A stretch of DNA of 64,000 nucleotides, from positions 93,236,500 through 93,300,499 of the forward strand of contig NC_090034.1 of assembly GCF_037176765.1 (NCBI RefSeq), read 5' to 3'. The notes below the pieces were generated by a model. The model ran no database searches, was not told the DNA's origin, and saw nothing but the letters and a program-made list of their open reading frames with translations. A program made the translations under genes and the position numbers. Positions within the stretch are counted from its first letter, which is position 1. The number at the start of each line of letters is the position of its first letter. This DNA is from Anolis sagrei (taxonomy: Eukaryota; Chordata; Lepidosauria; Squamata; Anolidae). Below are positions 54,036 to 64,000 of this stretch, in pieces.

Positions 54036-55060
54036 ATATTTACGAGGTCCCGAGAATCCAGCTGAATGGAGGACTTCATTTTGGTTTGTGCTGTGCTCTC
54101 GCTGGCCTCCTCAGCAAAGGCATTCTCAAAAGCAGAGAATAGGGAACGTTTCAGCCTCTCCTTGAAATCATGTCCCATAAAGACATAAAGGATTGGGTTG
54201 AGACAGCTGTTGATGAAAGCCAAACTAGACGTCAAGGGAATACCAATAAGGATTACCAGGTGCAGCCCAGGCGTCTCATTAACTTTGGTCTCAATGAAAG
54301 AAAAAATATGATAAGGAAGCCAGCAGAGAAAAAAGGCCACAATCACCGCTGTGATGACCTTGAAAGGTTTGGTGGACTGGGTCAACCGGTTTCTCCGAAG
54401 CTTCAGAACAATCGCCCCATAGCAAACCACAATGACAGTAAAGGGAATGACGAAGGCAAAGATGAACCGACTGGTGATCATAGCATAATGTATCATTTTA
54501 GTTTGCTCCATGTTGTGGCTATAATTGGTAAAGCAGAGGATCGTGCTCTCATCATATGGATCTGGACCAGTGACTTTGAAATGGAAGTTTGGAGAAGTCA
54601 ACACCAAGGCCACGATCCAAATGCCCACAGTCACAAAGGAAGCCAGACGGGGAGACCGATGGTTCTGAGCCCACACCGGATACCTGACAGAAATGCAACG
54701 GTCGATGCTGATGACCATGAGAAGGTAGACGCTAGCATAGAGATTGAGGACAGCTAGTGCAGTGTTGAATTTGCACATAGCCTGGCCAAATGGCCAGTGA
54801 AATCCCAGGGCTATGTAGGCAATGCTAAAGGGCAGAAAAAGTGTCAAGGTGAAGTCAGCAATGGACAGGTTAAGGAACCAGACAGTGTTCACTGTCTTCT
54901 TCATGCGGAAGCCAGTGATGAAAATGACCAGCCCATTACCAATGACTCCCAACACAAAGGCAAGGCTGTAGATTACTATAGTGAAAATATTCATCGTTTT
55001 GTGCAAGACAGCTATCTCAGAATAATCATAGTCATAATCATCAGATGTTGTGTTTTCCAT
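54026..55060 (-). CDS. Chemoattractant-type GPCR 3 (FPR/CMKLR-like)
   Basis: A 344-aa class A receptor in one coding exon. Start ATG 55060 is the first ATG after a strong acceptor on the minus strand (pyrimidine run into tttcag, AG at 55102-55101); the longer open frame upstream is intron. N-terminus: N3-T-T glycosylation site and an acidic tyrosine run (DDYDYDYSE, 7-15), a likely sulphation site for cationic ligands. GNG 41-43; SIAD 66-69; C96; DRC 120-122; YPVWAQNHRS; CWLPYH in TM6; NSCLNPILYVFMGHDFKERL in TM7/helix 8, very close to FPR and CMKLR1. The tail is Ser/Thr-rich. The last two or three codons and the stop come from a LINE tail. Opposite orientation to receptor 2, tail to tail. Confidence 0.92.
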   Translation of the reverse strand: MENTTSDDYDYDYSEIAVLHKTMNIFTIVIYSLAFVLGVIGNGLVIFITGFRMKKTVNTVWFLNLSIADFTLTLFLPFSIAYIALGFHWPFGQAMCKFNTALAVLNLYASVYLLMVISIDRCISVRYPVWAQNHRSPRLASFVTVGIWIVALVLTSPNFHFKVTGPDPYDESTILCFTNYSHNMEQTKMIHYAMITSRFIFAFVIPFTVIVVCYGAIVLKLRRNRLTQSTKPFKVITAVIVAFFLCWLPYHIFSFIETKVNETPGLHLVILIGIPLTSSLAFINSCLNPILYVFMGHDFKERLKRSLFSAFENAFAEEASESTAQTKMKSSIQLDSRDLVNMAP

Positions 55061-55204
55061 TTCCTTCAAGGGAGACTCTCCTTCAGTTGCGTCTTCCTGG
55101 CTGAAACAAGACAAAAACAAAATTTAAATGTGTTACTGAAAACAATTCATAAAGCAGTTAAAATCAGGATGGGAACAATGTATGCATTCTTTTTTTAAAA
55201 AAAA

Positions 55205-55645
55205 AAGAGATATATATGTAATGTAATGTTAGTTTGTGAGATTAACATAACTCAAAAACCACTGGACGAATTAACACCAAATTTGGACACAATACATCTA
55301 TCAGGCCAACGAGTTACCATCACACATAAAAACACTGAAAAACACTGCAAAAGGTACTTAAAAGGCCAAAAAAGCAAAAAGACACTGCAGCGCAGGTGCA
55401 GAAACAACTCTCCTGGGCAAACAAAACACACAGTAGCATATCCACACTCTCTTTCAGACTACAGCTCCCAGCATCCCCTAGACCAGGCCCTTTAGGAGAG
55501 GAGGACGATCCAAATGCACTGCTTCCAAGATGCAAGCTTTCTTCCCCTTGGATCTCTTTGAGAGCATCCCAACTCCTGCATATTTCCAATTTCCTATTCC
55601 TGGATTTCAACTCCCAGCAATCCTCCAGATAGATATATTACATAG

Positions 55646-55681
<36 letters not shown>

Positions 55682-55897
55682 GATAGATAAGGAGGACTGC
55701 TGGGAGTTGCAGTCCAAGAATAGGTAGAGAAGGAAGAAAGGGGAGGAAGAAGGGAAAGAAAAGGGGGAAGGAAGGGAAGAGCAAGAGAAGGAAGGAAGGA
55801 GAGAAGGAAAGAAAAAAAGGAAGGAAAGAAGGAGAGAAAGAAAGGAGGAAAGAAAGAGGGAGAGAAGGTTGGCCACAGCAACGTGTGGTGGGTACAG

Positions 55898-55901
<4 letters not shown>
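55205..55901 (+). mobile_element. Helitron with captured and satellite-rich interior
   Basis: 5' part gtaatgttagtttgtgag...ctcaaaaaccactggacg as in 45388; 3' end ggccacagcaacgtgtgg...CTAG (55898-55901), followed by T. The interior carries about 200 bases of unique sequence (55430-55620), (GATA)n at 55645-55683 and purine (GGAA)n to 55868. (TG)n follows at 55901-55939. Lies in the 5' intron of receptor gene 3, about 105 bases from its acceptor. Confidence 0.7.
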
Positions 55902-55939
<38 letters not shown>

Positions 55940-55942
<3 letters not shown>

Positions 55943-56440
55943 AAACTGGGTTGTGGTAGGTTGGCAAGCATTGCAAGCATCCTCAGAGGTTGACCTGAGG
56001 TTGTTGTAGGTTTATTCGGTAAGGGATACTCAAGCCATTTAATAAAAGAGAGATGCCCTTCATCCAAATATACAGGAGTCACACCCCCCCCCCTCCCCTT
56101 TGAGCAAACATACTTAGTATGTCCAAAGCATTCAGTAGCAAGTTCAGTCAAGATAAGCTTTCCCTTCTACGGAGCCATCCATTCACTGATCATGCTCTAT
56201 AATGTTGTTGGAAAACTTTTTCACCTTTAGTTCACCATAAGTGATGGAAACTGATATCACCTTCTGCCTGGTTTCTTAATAGATTGCTCAACACACCTCA
56301 CCATTCAACCACTGCAGTGGAACATTGTAGTATTTCAGTTTGTATTAAGCAAGAAAGGCTCAGCACAAAGAAAACTGACATACACTCCAACATTTCAGAG
56401 ATGGAAACTCCAATGGGACATATGTGGCCAAGTAATGTGG
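55940..56440. other. Unassigned, with PLE end scrap
   Basis: 55975-56020 resembles a degraded PLE hammerhead-end piece (catcctcagaggttgacctg, ttgttgtaggttt). The rest is unassigned. Confidence 0.35.
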
Positions 56441-56445
56441 TTAGG

Positions 56446-56785
56446 AGCCCCTGGTGGCGCAGTGGGTTAAAGCGCTGACCTGCTGAACTTGCTGACCAAA
56501 AGGTCGCAGGTTAATCCGGGGAGCAGCATGAGCTCCCGCTATTAGCCCCAGCTTCTGCCAACCTAGCAGTTCAAAAACATGTAAATCAGAGTAGATCAAT
56601 AGGTACCACTCTGGCGGGAAGGTAACGGCACTCCATGCAATCATGCCAGCCACATGACCTGAGGTTTCTACGGACAACACTGGCTCTTCAGCTTAGAAAT
56701 GGAGATGAGCACCAATCCCCAGAATCAGACACGGCCGGACTTAATGTCAGGGGAAAAACCTTACCCTTACCTTTACCTAATGTGG
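56446..56785 (+). mobile_element. Sauria-type SINE, full length
   Basis: Starts ggagcccctggtggcgcagt; A box gtgggttaaagcgctgac, B box ggtcgcaggttaatcc; 3' end ggacttaatgtcaggg with (CCTTTA)-like tail. The most complete copy in the window. Confidence 0.9.
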
Positions 56786-56811
56786 TTAACTTGGCAAAAG
56801 GAATGAATAGG

Positions 56812-56955
56812 AACACTTTTCCCCCATGGTAACTCTTTCCGGAGTTAATTTCCCTGCCGAGGTGTAGATTTCTCTCACTTCCTGTTGTCTCAGCCTCGTT
56901 CTTAACTATGAGTCATTTGTAAGTCGGATGTTTATAACTTGGGGACTGCCTGTAC
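56812..56955. mobile_element. MITE right half (17908 family)
   Basis: aacacttttcccccatggta...tgagtcatttgtaagtcgg and ataacttggggactgcctg, matching 18840-18981. Confidence 0.55.
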
Positions 56956-57011
56956 TTCAACATTTTGCACTCAGATTACAGAAGTAATGGGAAAAGGTGG
57001 AAGGAAGACTA

Positions 57012-57238
57012 AGGGTTCATCTATACAGTGGGATCAATAGAGTTTGACACTTTAACTGCCATGGCTCAATGCTATGGAATCCTGGGATTTGTCCTTTGCT
57101 GAGACATCATCACCCTTTGATAATGAATGCTAAAGAGCTTGTAAAACTACAGCAATCATGATTCCATAGCATTGAGCCACGGCAGTTAAAGTGGTGCCAA
57201 ATTGCATTAATACTACAATGTAAATGCATTCCGGGGCA
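57012..57238. mobile_element. Palindromic MITE, full length
   Basis: aagggttcatctatacagtg...actttaactgccatggctca, then inverted ttgagccacggcagttaaag...ctacaatgtaaatgc. The best copy of the 8402 family. Confidence 0.6.
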
Positions 57239-57720
57239 TTCTAAAAGGAGCTGAAAAAGTGGGACAACACAAGATTAATTGGGGGTGCCAAATTGAGACC
57301 GTTGCAGGAAATGTCCTGGTGGAAGTCACAATGTCAGCAACTAATCAAAGCAAATTCTCAAGATACTATCCCACATTCTGATCTCCATCTTCTTCTTGTT
57401 CCTTTGGTTCCTGAGTTCTGCAGCCTTGTCATTGAAAGAGGAATGGCATGGGACTTGAGTAGGGTGAGTGCCAAGAGGATGTGATACGTGTTATTAGCCA
57501 AGACAGGAAGAGGTGTTGACACTTGTGTCACCCTCAGTACAGGAAGAGGAAAAACACTGGCAGACTTAAGAAACCTTCCAAATGTGGCATTATATTCTCC
57601 ACTATAGATAGTTGTTGTGCCTTTTTACAAAGTAGGAAATATTCAAAAAGTGAGACATTTTGCCCATTAGGAGAAATATCTCAACTATTGAATGCCTGCT
57701 TGGTAAGAAATTGCTAAAGG
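57239..57720. other. Unassigned intergenic DNA
   Basis: Nothing recognised. Confidence 0.4.
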
Positions 57721-57861
57721 GCCAGAAGCCATAGATAGCTAGAGGGAGGAAGGGAGGGAGGAAGGGTGGGACAGACAGACAGACAGACAGAGGGCCAGAA
57801 GCCAGATAGATAGATAGATAGATAGCCAGAAGCCATATAGATAGATAGAGGGCCAGAAGCC

Positions 57862-57916
<55 letters not shown>

Positions 57917-57983
57917 TAGACAGATGGACAGATGGATAGACAGACAGAGGACCAGAAGCCATATAGATAGATAGCCAGAAGCC

Positions 57984-58022
<39 letters not shown>

Positions 58023-58062
58023 CAGACAGACCGACCGACCGACAGACAGACAGACAGACATA
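57720..58062. repeat. GATA/GACA satellite with higher-order 'agaagcca' units
   Basis: About 340 bases of GATA, GACA and ACCG-type tetranucleotides interrupted six times by gccagaagcca modules (57720, 57792, 57825, 57852, 57952, 57975). GATA/GACA is the composition of the Bkm satellite of reptile sex chromosomes. Reading frames through it are repeat artefacts. Confidence 0.9.
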
Positions 58063-58109
58063 TATACTCACATATACACACATATGTTGATTGATGGATT
58101 GATTGATTC

Positions 58110-58838
58110 TTTCATTCATCCTGACTCTCTTAGTTTATTTAAAGGGCCTCATAAGAGTTATTTTCAGAGCAGCACATGTTGTATGACATGGTGCAAAATA
58201 AAAGGGCAACCCTAACCTCATAGTATGAAGCAGTAAGGAACAAAAGTTTTGGCTTACAAGAATAAGCTAAAAACAGCTGGAAATAAGTGGAAATGCGTTT
58301 TTTTTAAGACTATCAAAGCCACTCCTCTATTCATAGCCATCTTTTTTCGAAAGCCTGCCTGGTTCATGCCTAGTTTTAGGATAAAGAGCCATAAGAAGAG
58401 AGATCAGAGGTTTTGAAAGTGGTCACTGGACAGCAGAGTAGACAGACCCACAGGAAGACATGCTATTTCACACTATGGTGGAATAATTTGTGTTTCTGTT
58501 TAAATTATAGTAATTGTTTTGAAGCTTGCATATTCAGTTGTCCCTCTGTTTTTGCGATTTTGCCTTTTGTGGATTTATTTACAGATTTGAATTAAAATGT
58601 TATCCCAAGGAATTTCTAGGTTCTCCAGTGTGACTCTTGGCTCAGCTTCCTCCGGTTATGCTGGAGGAGGTAGAGAGTGCATTCCTTTAGAAATTGTTAG
58701 GTCCTCCAATGCATCTATGGTCAGCTTCCAATGAAAGTTGACAATAGAGCCAAGACGGTAGACCTACAAATTTCTAGAGAACTATGCTTTCATATATATA
58801 TATAAAATCTTTATTTGTGGTTGTTCAGTTTTATTTGG
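58110..58838. other. Unassigned intergenic DNA
   Basis: Nothing recognised apart from a TATA run at 58793-58803. Confidence 0.4.
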
Positions 58839-58839
<1 letters not shown>

Positions 58840-58874
<35 letters not shown>

Positions 58875-58878
58875 TAAT
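58840..58878. repeat. (AAT)n microsatellite
   Basis: About 12 AAT units, directly before a Tigger-like MITE. Confidence 0.9.
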
Positions 58879-58879
58879 G

Positions 58880-59200
58880 CAGTAGAGTCTTGCTTATCCA
58901 ACCTTCGCTCATCCAACATTCTGTATTATCCAACGCAATCTGCCTCCAAATCCACACCCATTTCAATACATTGCAATGTTTTGGTGCTAAATTCATAAAT
59001 ACAGTAGTTACTACATAATGTTACAGTGTATTGAGGTGCTTTTTCTGTCGATTTGTTGTAAAACATGATGCTTAATTTGTAAAAACATGACATAATTTGA
59101 CATTTAATAGGCTTTTCCTTTATCCCTCCTTATTATCCAACATTTTTGCTTATCCAATGTACTGGTCGCCCGTTTACATTCGATAAGCGAGACTCTACTG
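58880..59200. mobile_element. Tigger/pogo-like MITE
   Basis: Ends CAGTAGAGTCTTGCTTATCC and the inverted CGATAAGCGAGACTCTACTG, with TA after the right end (the left neighbour is TG). Internal 'ttatccaac' motifs recur. No transposase. Confidence 0.75.
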
Positions 59201-59204
59201 TAAT

Positions 59205-59860
59205 AACTTTATTTTTGGACCTCGCCTCCATCTCCCCGAAGGGACTCGGACGGCTTACATGGGGATTAAGCCCAGTCAACATAGTTAAAATGTAATACAT
59301 GAAACGTAACAACAGCATAAAAAGGAATAAAACAACAACATTATAACAAAATATAAAACAACCATCGAACCAACAACTCAATGGACTTGAAGTAGTAACC
59401 AGTTTTTGGCAAACTAGTGCAATCAATTATGAGGGATGGGCTGATAGAAAAGGTGCCTAAGTTGAATGGCAAAATTGGGGATAGAGGGCAATATAGATAG
59501 AGCATTATATCTCTAGGTAGAGAACGGTAGCAAAGTGTAAGGATGAGATTTGGGTCATAGCTGGGGCCAACATTGTCTGGGGAATTATCTAATCAAAAGC
59601 ACAGTGGAACATTCATGTCTTTAGATCTTTGCGGAAGATGGAGATGGTGGGTAGGGTACTAGCCTAATCTCCCTGGGGAGGGAATTCCAGAGCCAGAGGA
59701 CCACCACCAAGAAGACCCTCTCCCTTGTCCCCATCAACCATGCTTCTGATGAGGGTGGGAGCAGGAGGAGATCCTCCCCAGAAAATCGTAGAGATCATGC
59801 AGGTTCATAAAGGAATGTGCGGTCATGAAGATAGGCAGGTCCCAAACTGTTTTCAAAGTT
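59205..59860 (-). mobile_element. L2-like LINE 3' half, inverted
   Basis: The 3' tail (ctccatctccccgaaggga) at 59225 and decayed coding complement (ttccagagccagaggaccac, cctctcccttgtccccatca) at 59680-59760. Confidence 0.65.
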
Positions 59861-60619
59861 TGCCTTGCAATTTTTGACCCTAACGCCATTGAATGTGAAG
59901 GGCTGACATAGCCAATTCAAATATTTCCTCCTCTCTGGTGATGTATTTCTTCAATTCTTCTTTTTGGCAATGCATAAAGGACCATCTTATAGCAGATTTT
60001 TAGATAGCTGATTTTTCAGCCACAATCTTGCAGGTAAGTGAACTTTCTGGACAGACTGGAGGACATATGTCGGCCAGCATCCTGTTTGTAATTTATCCGG
60101 AATGTGCTTCCCACTATCTTCTTCCCACTGCAAGGCAATTTTTGAAAACCACAGTTTTTGATTCCTATTTGCAATTGGAACCTTATCCTGTGCAAAATTC
60201 ACATGTGGATGTTTTGTGTAGGAATAATGCATTTTGTTCACAGAAATATGTGGGGATTTTGCACAGAATATGATAACATTTTCTGCACAAGAGACAAAGT
60301 ATTAACACTAAAGGAAGACCAAAATTTTCAGATGGATTGATCCAGTAAGGGAAGAAAAGGCCTTGAGTTTGCAAGATGTGAGCCACTCCTGATGAACAAG
60401 GCTCACGGAGATCTCTGTTGTAAGCTGAAGCTGATTTAACATCCGACAACATCTACAACAACCCAGTGACTTAACATCAATAACAACTCAAAAAATCCAA
60501 AAAATGATTGATAAACTTAGTCCAGCCACAAGTTTCAACATACATATATTCTATATCAACATACATCTGTTCTTTAAAGTGGATATAACTGATTTTAATG
60601 TTTGTGTATATTTAGAGTT
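59861..60619. other. Unassigned intergenic DNA
   Basis: No gene or clear repeat; a scrap of PLE end (acatctacaacaacccagtga) occurs at about 60448-60468. Confidence 0.4.
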
Positions 60620-60728
60620 ATTTTATGTTTCGGCATGGAATGCTTGCCGTATATATGTTGTGTTCCGCCCTGAGTCCCCTATGGAGTGAGAAGGGCAGAA
60701 TGTAAATGCTTCAAATAAATAAATAAAC
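60620..60728 (+). mobile_element. LINE 3' tail
   Basis: gttccgccctgagtcccctat, gagaagggcagaatgtaaat and an aaataaataaataaa end. Confidence 0.65.
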
Positions 60729-60908
60729 TGCATGCAAAGCTATGGCAACTTCTTCTTCTTTGGAGTAAGATCTCTTTGCAAGTAAAAGTAAATGACAAAA
60801 GGGGTTTACAGTCTTCTAATGGAATTTTTTAAAAACATTAATTTATTAATGTGAAACACATACCTCAATTCAAAAGCACTAAAACAACTGGTATTGAAGC
60901 ATCTAGCA

Positions 60909-61040
60909 CAGGCCTGGGAAAATTCGGCCCTCCAGATGTTTTGGACTTCAACTCCCACACTTCCTAACAGTCAGTAGGCTATTAGGAATTGTGCGAGTTG
61001 AAGTTCAAAACACCTGGAGAGCCAGGTTTGCTCATGACTG
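60909..61040. mobile_element. hAT-type palindromic MITE
   Basis: CAGGCCTGGGAAAATTCGG start with partial inverted counterpart; perfect 8-bp duplication atctagca (60901-60908 and 61041-61048). Confidence 0.85.
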
Positions 61041-61048
61041 ATCTAGCA

Positions 61049-61414
61049 TCTGCACTTAAAACTGGCAAACAACACAATTGATTAAAAAAAATATCGAATT
61101 TGTAAAAGAACTGTGTGTGGTGTGACATTCTTATTGCATTTTTCAGATTTGGCACTAATAATATATTCAAAATGATTACAATATTGAAAATGTTTTTCAA
61201 CACTGACCATCATGAGAAATGTCTAAATTCTGTGCCAGTAAAAGGAGAGAAAGCCTCCATGGAGTAGGGATTTGAGTGTTAGAAAACGACTCTGTGGACT
61301 GGGGTTCGAACTCTCTGTTCAGACTTGAAAACCCACTGTGAGTGAATCATGTTCTCTCAGCCCCAGGAAAACCTGTGCTAGATCTACTATAAGTTGGTAA
61401 ATGCTTGAAGGCTA

Positions 61415-61415
<1 letters not shown>
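61049..61415. other. Unassigned intergenic DNA
   Basis: Nothing recognised beyond AT-rich sequence. Confidence 0.4.
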
Positions 61416-61416
<1 letters not shown>

Positions 61417-61458
<42 letters not shown>

Positions 61459-61472
61459 AATAATAATAATAA
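61417..61472. repeat. (GAT)n/(AAT)n microsatellite and LINE tail
   Basis: About 14 GAT units then AAT units, followed by a short inverted LINE tail to about 61515. Confidence 0.85.
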
Positions 61473-61515
61473 TTTCTTGCTCGTCCCTCCTTGTGGCTTG
61501 AGGTGGGTCACAGTA

Positions 61516-62148
61516 CAATCAGTCAAGGAAGAAGGAGAAAGACAACTATCCTAGGGAATGGCAGTTTTGCCATCTGAGAACTACAAACAAGGCAGGAGAA
61601 CATTTTGTTCTCTGACCAGTCTTGTATAGAAGAAAAAAGAAAAGGAAATGTGTCTATGTGAGGATCCTTACCTTACAACAAAGTAGATTGCTATTGTCTT
61701 GCTGCTTCTAACTTGGTCAGGATGTTCTTGATGAGAACAGCAAAGCAGAAGTGGTTGCTGTTGTGTGCTGGAGGTATATAAAGGGTTTGTCCATACGCCT
61801 TTTACAATTGCAAAGCAAGCAAAATTTCAGCTTCTGTGGCATTTGCTTCATCGTCATCTCCAGCTAACAGACCTACTAACTTTTTATTTGTTGTATTCTT
61901 CCCATTCCAGGAGGGAACTCTGTCAATGAAGCCAAATGGGGTTCCACCAACGTATATAACATTTGAAACTCATGCTGTGGAAGGAAAAGTTGACAAAATC
62001 TCTCTTCTGGACAAAATGATCCAGATTTTGTTGTTGTTGTTGTTCAGCATGGTCCATAGGTTCTTCTCAAAAGTAACTGTTCCAACATATGCTTGCCATC
62101 TGGGGGTGAAGGTGTGTCAACCTGTTCTGGATGGAGTTACATTCCCCC

Positions 62149-62149
<1 letters not shown>
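61516..62149. other. Unassigned, partly LINE-like
   Basis: The 105-aa frame at 61836-62153 ends in a sequence resembling the LINE segment LQPVLDGVALP (cctgttctggatggagttac), so at least 62090-62149 is a LINE scrap. The rest is unassigned. Confidence 0.35.
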
Positions 62150-62190
<41 letters not shown>

Positions 62191-62191
62191 T
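62150..62191. repeat. (AAT)n microsatellite
   Basis: About 14 AAT units. Confidence 0.9.
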
Positions 62192-62695
62192 TCATTTATT
62201 TAGTTATTTACTATATTTGTATACTGCCCTTTGTATAGTATGTGTATACTACTGCGATTCAGGCCGGTTCACAGTTGGTAACATTTGATGCCTCAACAAA
62301 TAAAACAATCATAAAATACTGTTAAAAACATTTTATACTAATATAAAAACTGTACAAAACCATAAAAACATTATCGTGAGCGTCTCCTTGTTAAAATCGT
62401 TATTCAATTGCATCGTCAGGTCATTCCATAGTTATACTGGATTAGCAAAAGCCTGCTCAAAAAGCCAGGTTTTAACCTTTCTTCGAAACGTCAGGAGGGA
62501 GGGGGCCACTCTTATATCCCTGGGAAGGGCGTGCCACAGTCGAGGGGCCACCACTGAGAAGGCCCTGTTTCTCATCCCCGCCAAACGCATCTGTAAGGAA
62601 GGCGGACCGAGAGCAGGTCCTCCCTAGAAGATCTTAGTGTCCTAGATGGTTCATAAGGAGAAATACGTTCGGATAGGTAAGCTGGTCCGGAATAA
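62192..62695 (-). mobile_element. L2-like LINE 3' fragment, inverted
   Basis: Inverted 3' tail (ttatttagttatttactata) and decayed coding complement (gccaccactgagaaggccct, cgaaacgtcaggagggaggg). Confidence 0.7.
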
Positions 62696-62970
62696 TAATA
62701 GTTTATTTTTGTACCCCACCTTCATTTCCCCAAAGGAACTCAGGGCACCTTACATGGGGATGGGCCCGATCAACATGGTTAAAAAATAGCACATTAAAAT
62801 ATATACGCAACAGAATAAAGCAGAATAAAACAACAACATTATAACAAAATATTTAAAAAGCAAACAGTAACCAGTTACCAATGAGCTCTGCAATAATGAT
62901 CAGTTTCCTGGCACGGGTGGGCAGACTGGTGCAAAAACAATTGTGAGTTTAGGGCTGATGGATAGAATGT
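62696..62970 (-). mobile_element. Second LINE 3' tail, inverted
   Basis: aatagtttatttttgtacccc, ttcatttccccaaaggaact, as at 59205; directly abuts the preceding copy. Confidence 0.55.
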
Positions 62971-63039
62971 GTAGGTCAGATGGCAACAGTATGGCAATGG
63001 CAGACCAGCAGTAGACCCTGAAAGATTGTGATCACACCT

Positions 63040-63780
63040 TGGGACAAGGACTCTTGGATCTGTCTCTCCAAATGTCAGCCCAGGTAAATGTGACAGGCAG
63101 GAGTTCTTACTACCAGCTTCAGCTGATATGCCAACTGTGTCCCTTCCTAGATTTGGAAAACCTAAAGAAGGTAGTGCACACACTGGTAACCTCAAGGTTG
63201 GGCTTCTACAATGCAGTTTACATTGGGCTAGGTTTGTCTGAAGTTGGGAAACTCCAGTTGGTTCAAAATACAGCATCAAAATGGGTTACAGCAACATCCA
63301 GAAGTGAGCATATCACTAAAGTCATTCTGTAGGCTACCAATTAGTTTCTGGACAAAGTACAAAGTGTTGGTTTTTACCTTTAAAGCCCTACGTGGTTTGG
63401 GTCCAGGTTACCTACAGGATCTCCTTCTCCAATACAATCCATCCCTTGAGACTGTCACCCAGAGGACCCTATCATTGGACATCCCAAGACTGGAATGACC
63501 CGCCTGAAGAGATCTGACAGCTAAATGAGCTGTTGGAATTTAAAACACACCTGAGGACCTATCTATTCCAACAGGCGTACTAGTCAGTTTAAATCATAAA
63601 TTTTAAACTCGCATCTTGTGTTTTAATCTTTGTTTAATCTTGTGTTTAATCTTTGTGTATTTTAATATGAAATTGGTAGAAATACATTTTAATGCATGTA
63701 TTTTATGTAATGATGGTGTATTTTGGCTATGTTGTAACCCACCATGAAGTAAAGTAGGTAAGAAATAAAATTATTGTTGT
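63040..63780 (+). mobile_element. L2-like LINE, C-terminal part and 3' end
   Basis: Frame remains 63039-63332 (LVTSRLGFYNAVYIGLGLSE, KLQLVQNTASKWVT) and 63244-63498 (SFWTKYKVLVFTFKALRGLG) lie in different frames, so it is disrupted. The tail at 63730-63780 ends in (TTG)n. Confidence 0.75.
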
Positions 63781-64000
63781 TGTTGATATTTTTATTATTT
63801 TTATTATTTTTATTATGTGTGGGAAGTTGTTTTTATTAATTTTATTATTGCTCCTTTCACACCACCTGCCACTTCTTCCCTGTTTCTGTATCAGAAGCTA
63901 GAGCTGATGCAATCTATCTAATGCAATTTTCTGAATCAGCACCCCAAACTGAATCTAAAGTTGACCAAAAACTGATTTGTAACCCTTTTGATACTAATGT

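Noticed and set aside
54170-54757. 195-aa plus-strand frame
   Set aside because: Antisense shadow of receptor gene 3; no domain.
55061-55120. Twenty extra N-terminal codons of receptor gene 3
   Set aside because: They begin at TTG and cross the acceptor at 55102-55101.
55594-56151. 185-aa minus-strand frame
   Set aside because: Translation of (TG)n and purine microsatellites inside a Helitron.
57720-58062. CRISPR-like regular spacing
   Set aside because: Tetranucleotide satellite of a vertebrate genome, no spacers or cas genes.
57602-58119. Long minus-strand frames rich in Tyr-Leu-Ser-Ile
   Set aside because: They translate a GATA/GACA satellite; all three frames stay open because of the repeat.

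Overview
The window reads as squamate, most likely anole-type lizard, genomic DNA. This rests on the repeat mix: Sauria-type tRNA SINEs, a second lizard-type tRNA SINE, CR1, L2-like, R4 and BovB LINEs, Penelope-like elements (PLEs) carrying hammerhead-ribozyme motifs, Helitrons, many young hAT MITEs, a chromodomain Ty3/gypsy element and abundant microsatellites. The species name is inference; I ran no search.

Four host genes are visible. Three are single-coding-exon class A receptors of the chemoattractant family (formyl-peptide / chemerin / PTGDR2-like): 5623-6612 (+), 48749-49837 (+) and 54026-55060 (-). Each starts just downstream of a splice acceptor, as expected when the 5' exons are non-coding. 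Between the first two lies a four-exon hyaluronan synthase gene, 19407-23732 (+), closest to HAS1. From general knowledge, mammalian HAS1 sits beside the FPR cluster, so this looks like the ancestral HAS1-chemoattractant receptor neighbourhood.

The HAS1-like gene is the main result. Its frame and exon structure are whole, but several signature residues of the glycosyltransferase core are changed: DSD to DSN, GGD to GGQ, GDD to VDD, and QxxRW to QxxRC. In addition, a BovB LINE fragment with a 10-bp target duplication sits 16 bases upstream of exon B, apparently displacing that exon's branch point and pyrimidine tract. It is either a conserved pseudoenzyme or a gene starting to decay. The first receptor has its DRY/DRC motif changed to YRC. 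The third takes its stop codon and poly(A) signals from a LINE tail.

Layout: 1-5600, repeats (CR1, PLE, hAT MITEs); 5.6-7.5 kb, receptor 1; 8-19.3 kb, SINE/LINE/hAT/PLE-rich, including a 1.1-kb GC-rich hAT foldback (14620-15720), a PLE with 270-bp inverted arms (15944-17797) and a Helitron nested in a MITE; 19.4-24 kb, HAS1-like; 24-33 kb, LINE-rich; 33022-38728, a very young Ty3/gypsy element with 5-bp target duplication; 39675-40666, a solo LTR; 41-48.6 kb, hAT, R4, PLE-Helitron composite and TA-flanked MITE; 48.7-55.1 kb, receptors 2 and 3, convergently oriented; 55.2-64 kb, Helitron, SINE, GATA/GACA satellite and LINE fragments. No tRNA, rRNA, CRISPR or bacterial-type features were seen.
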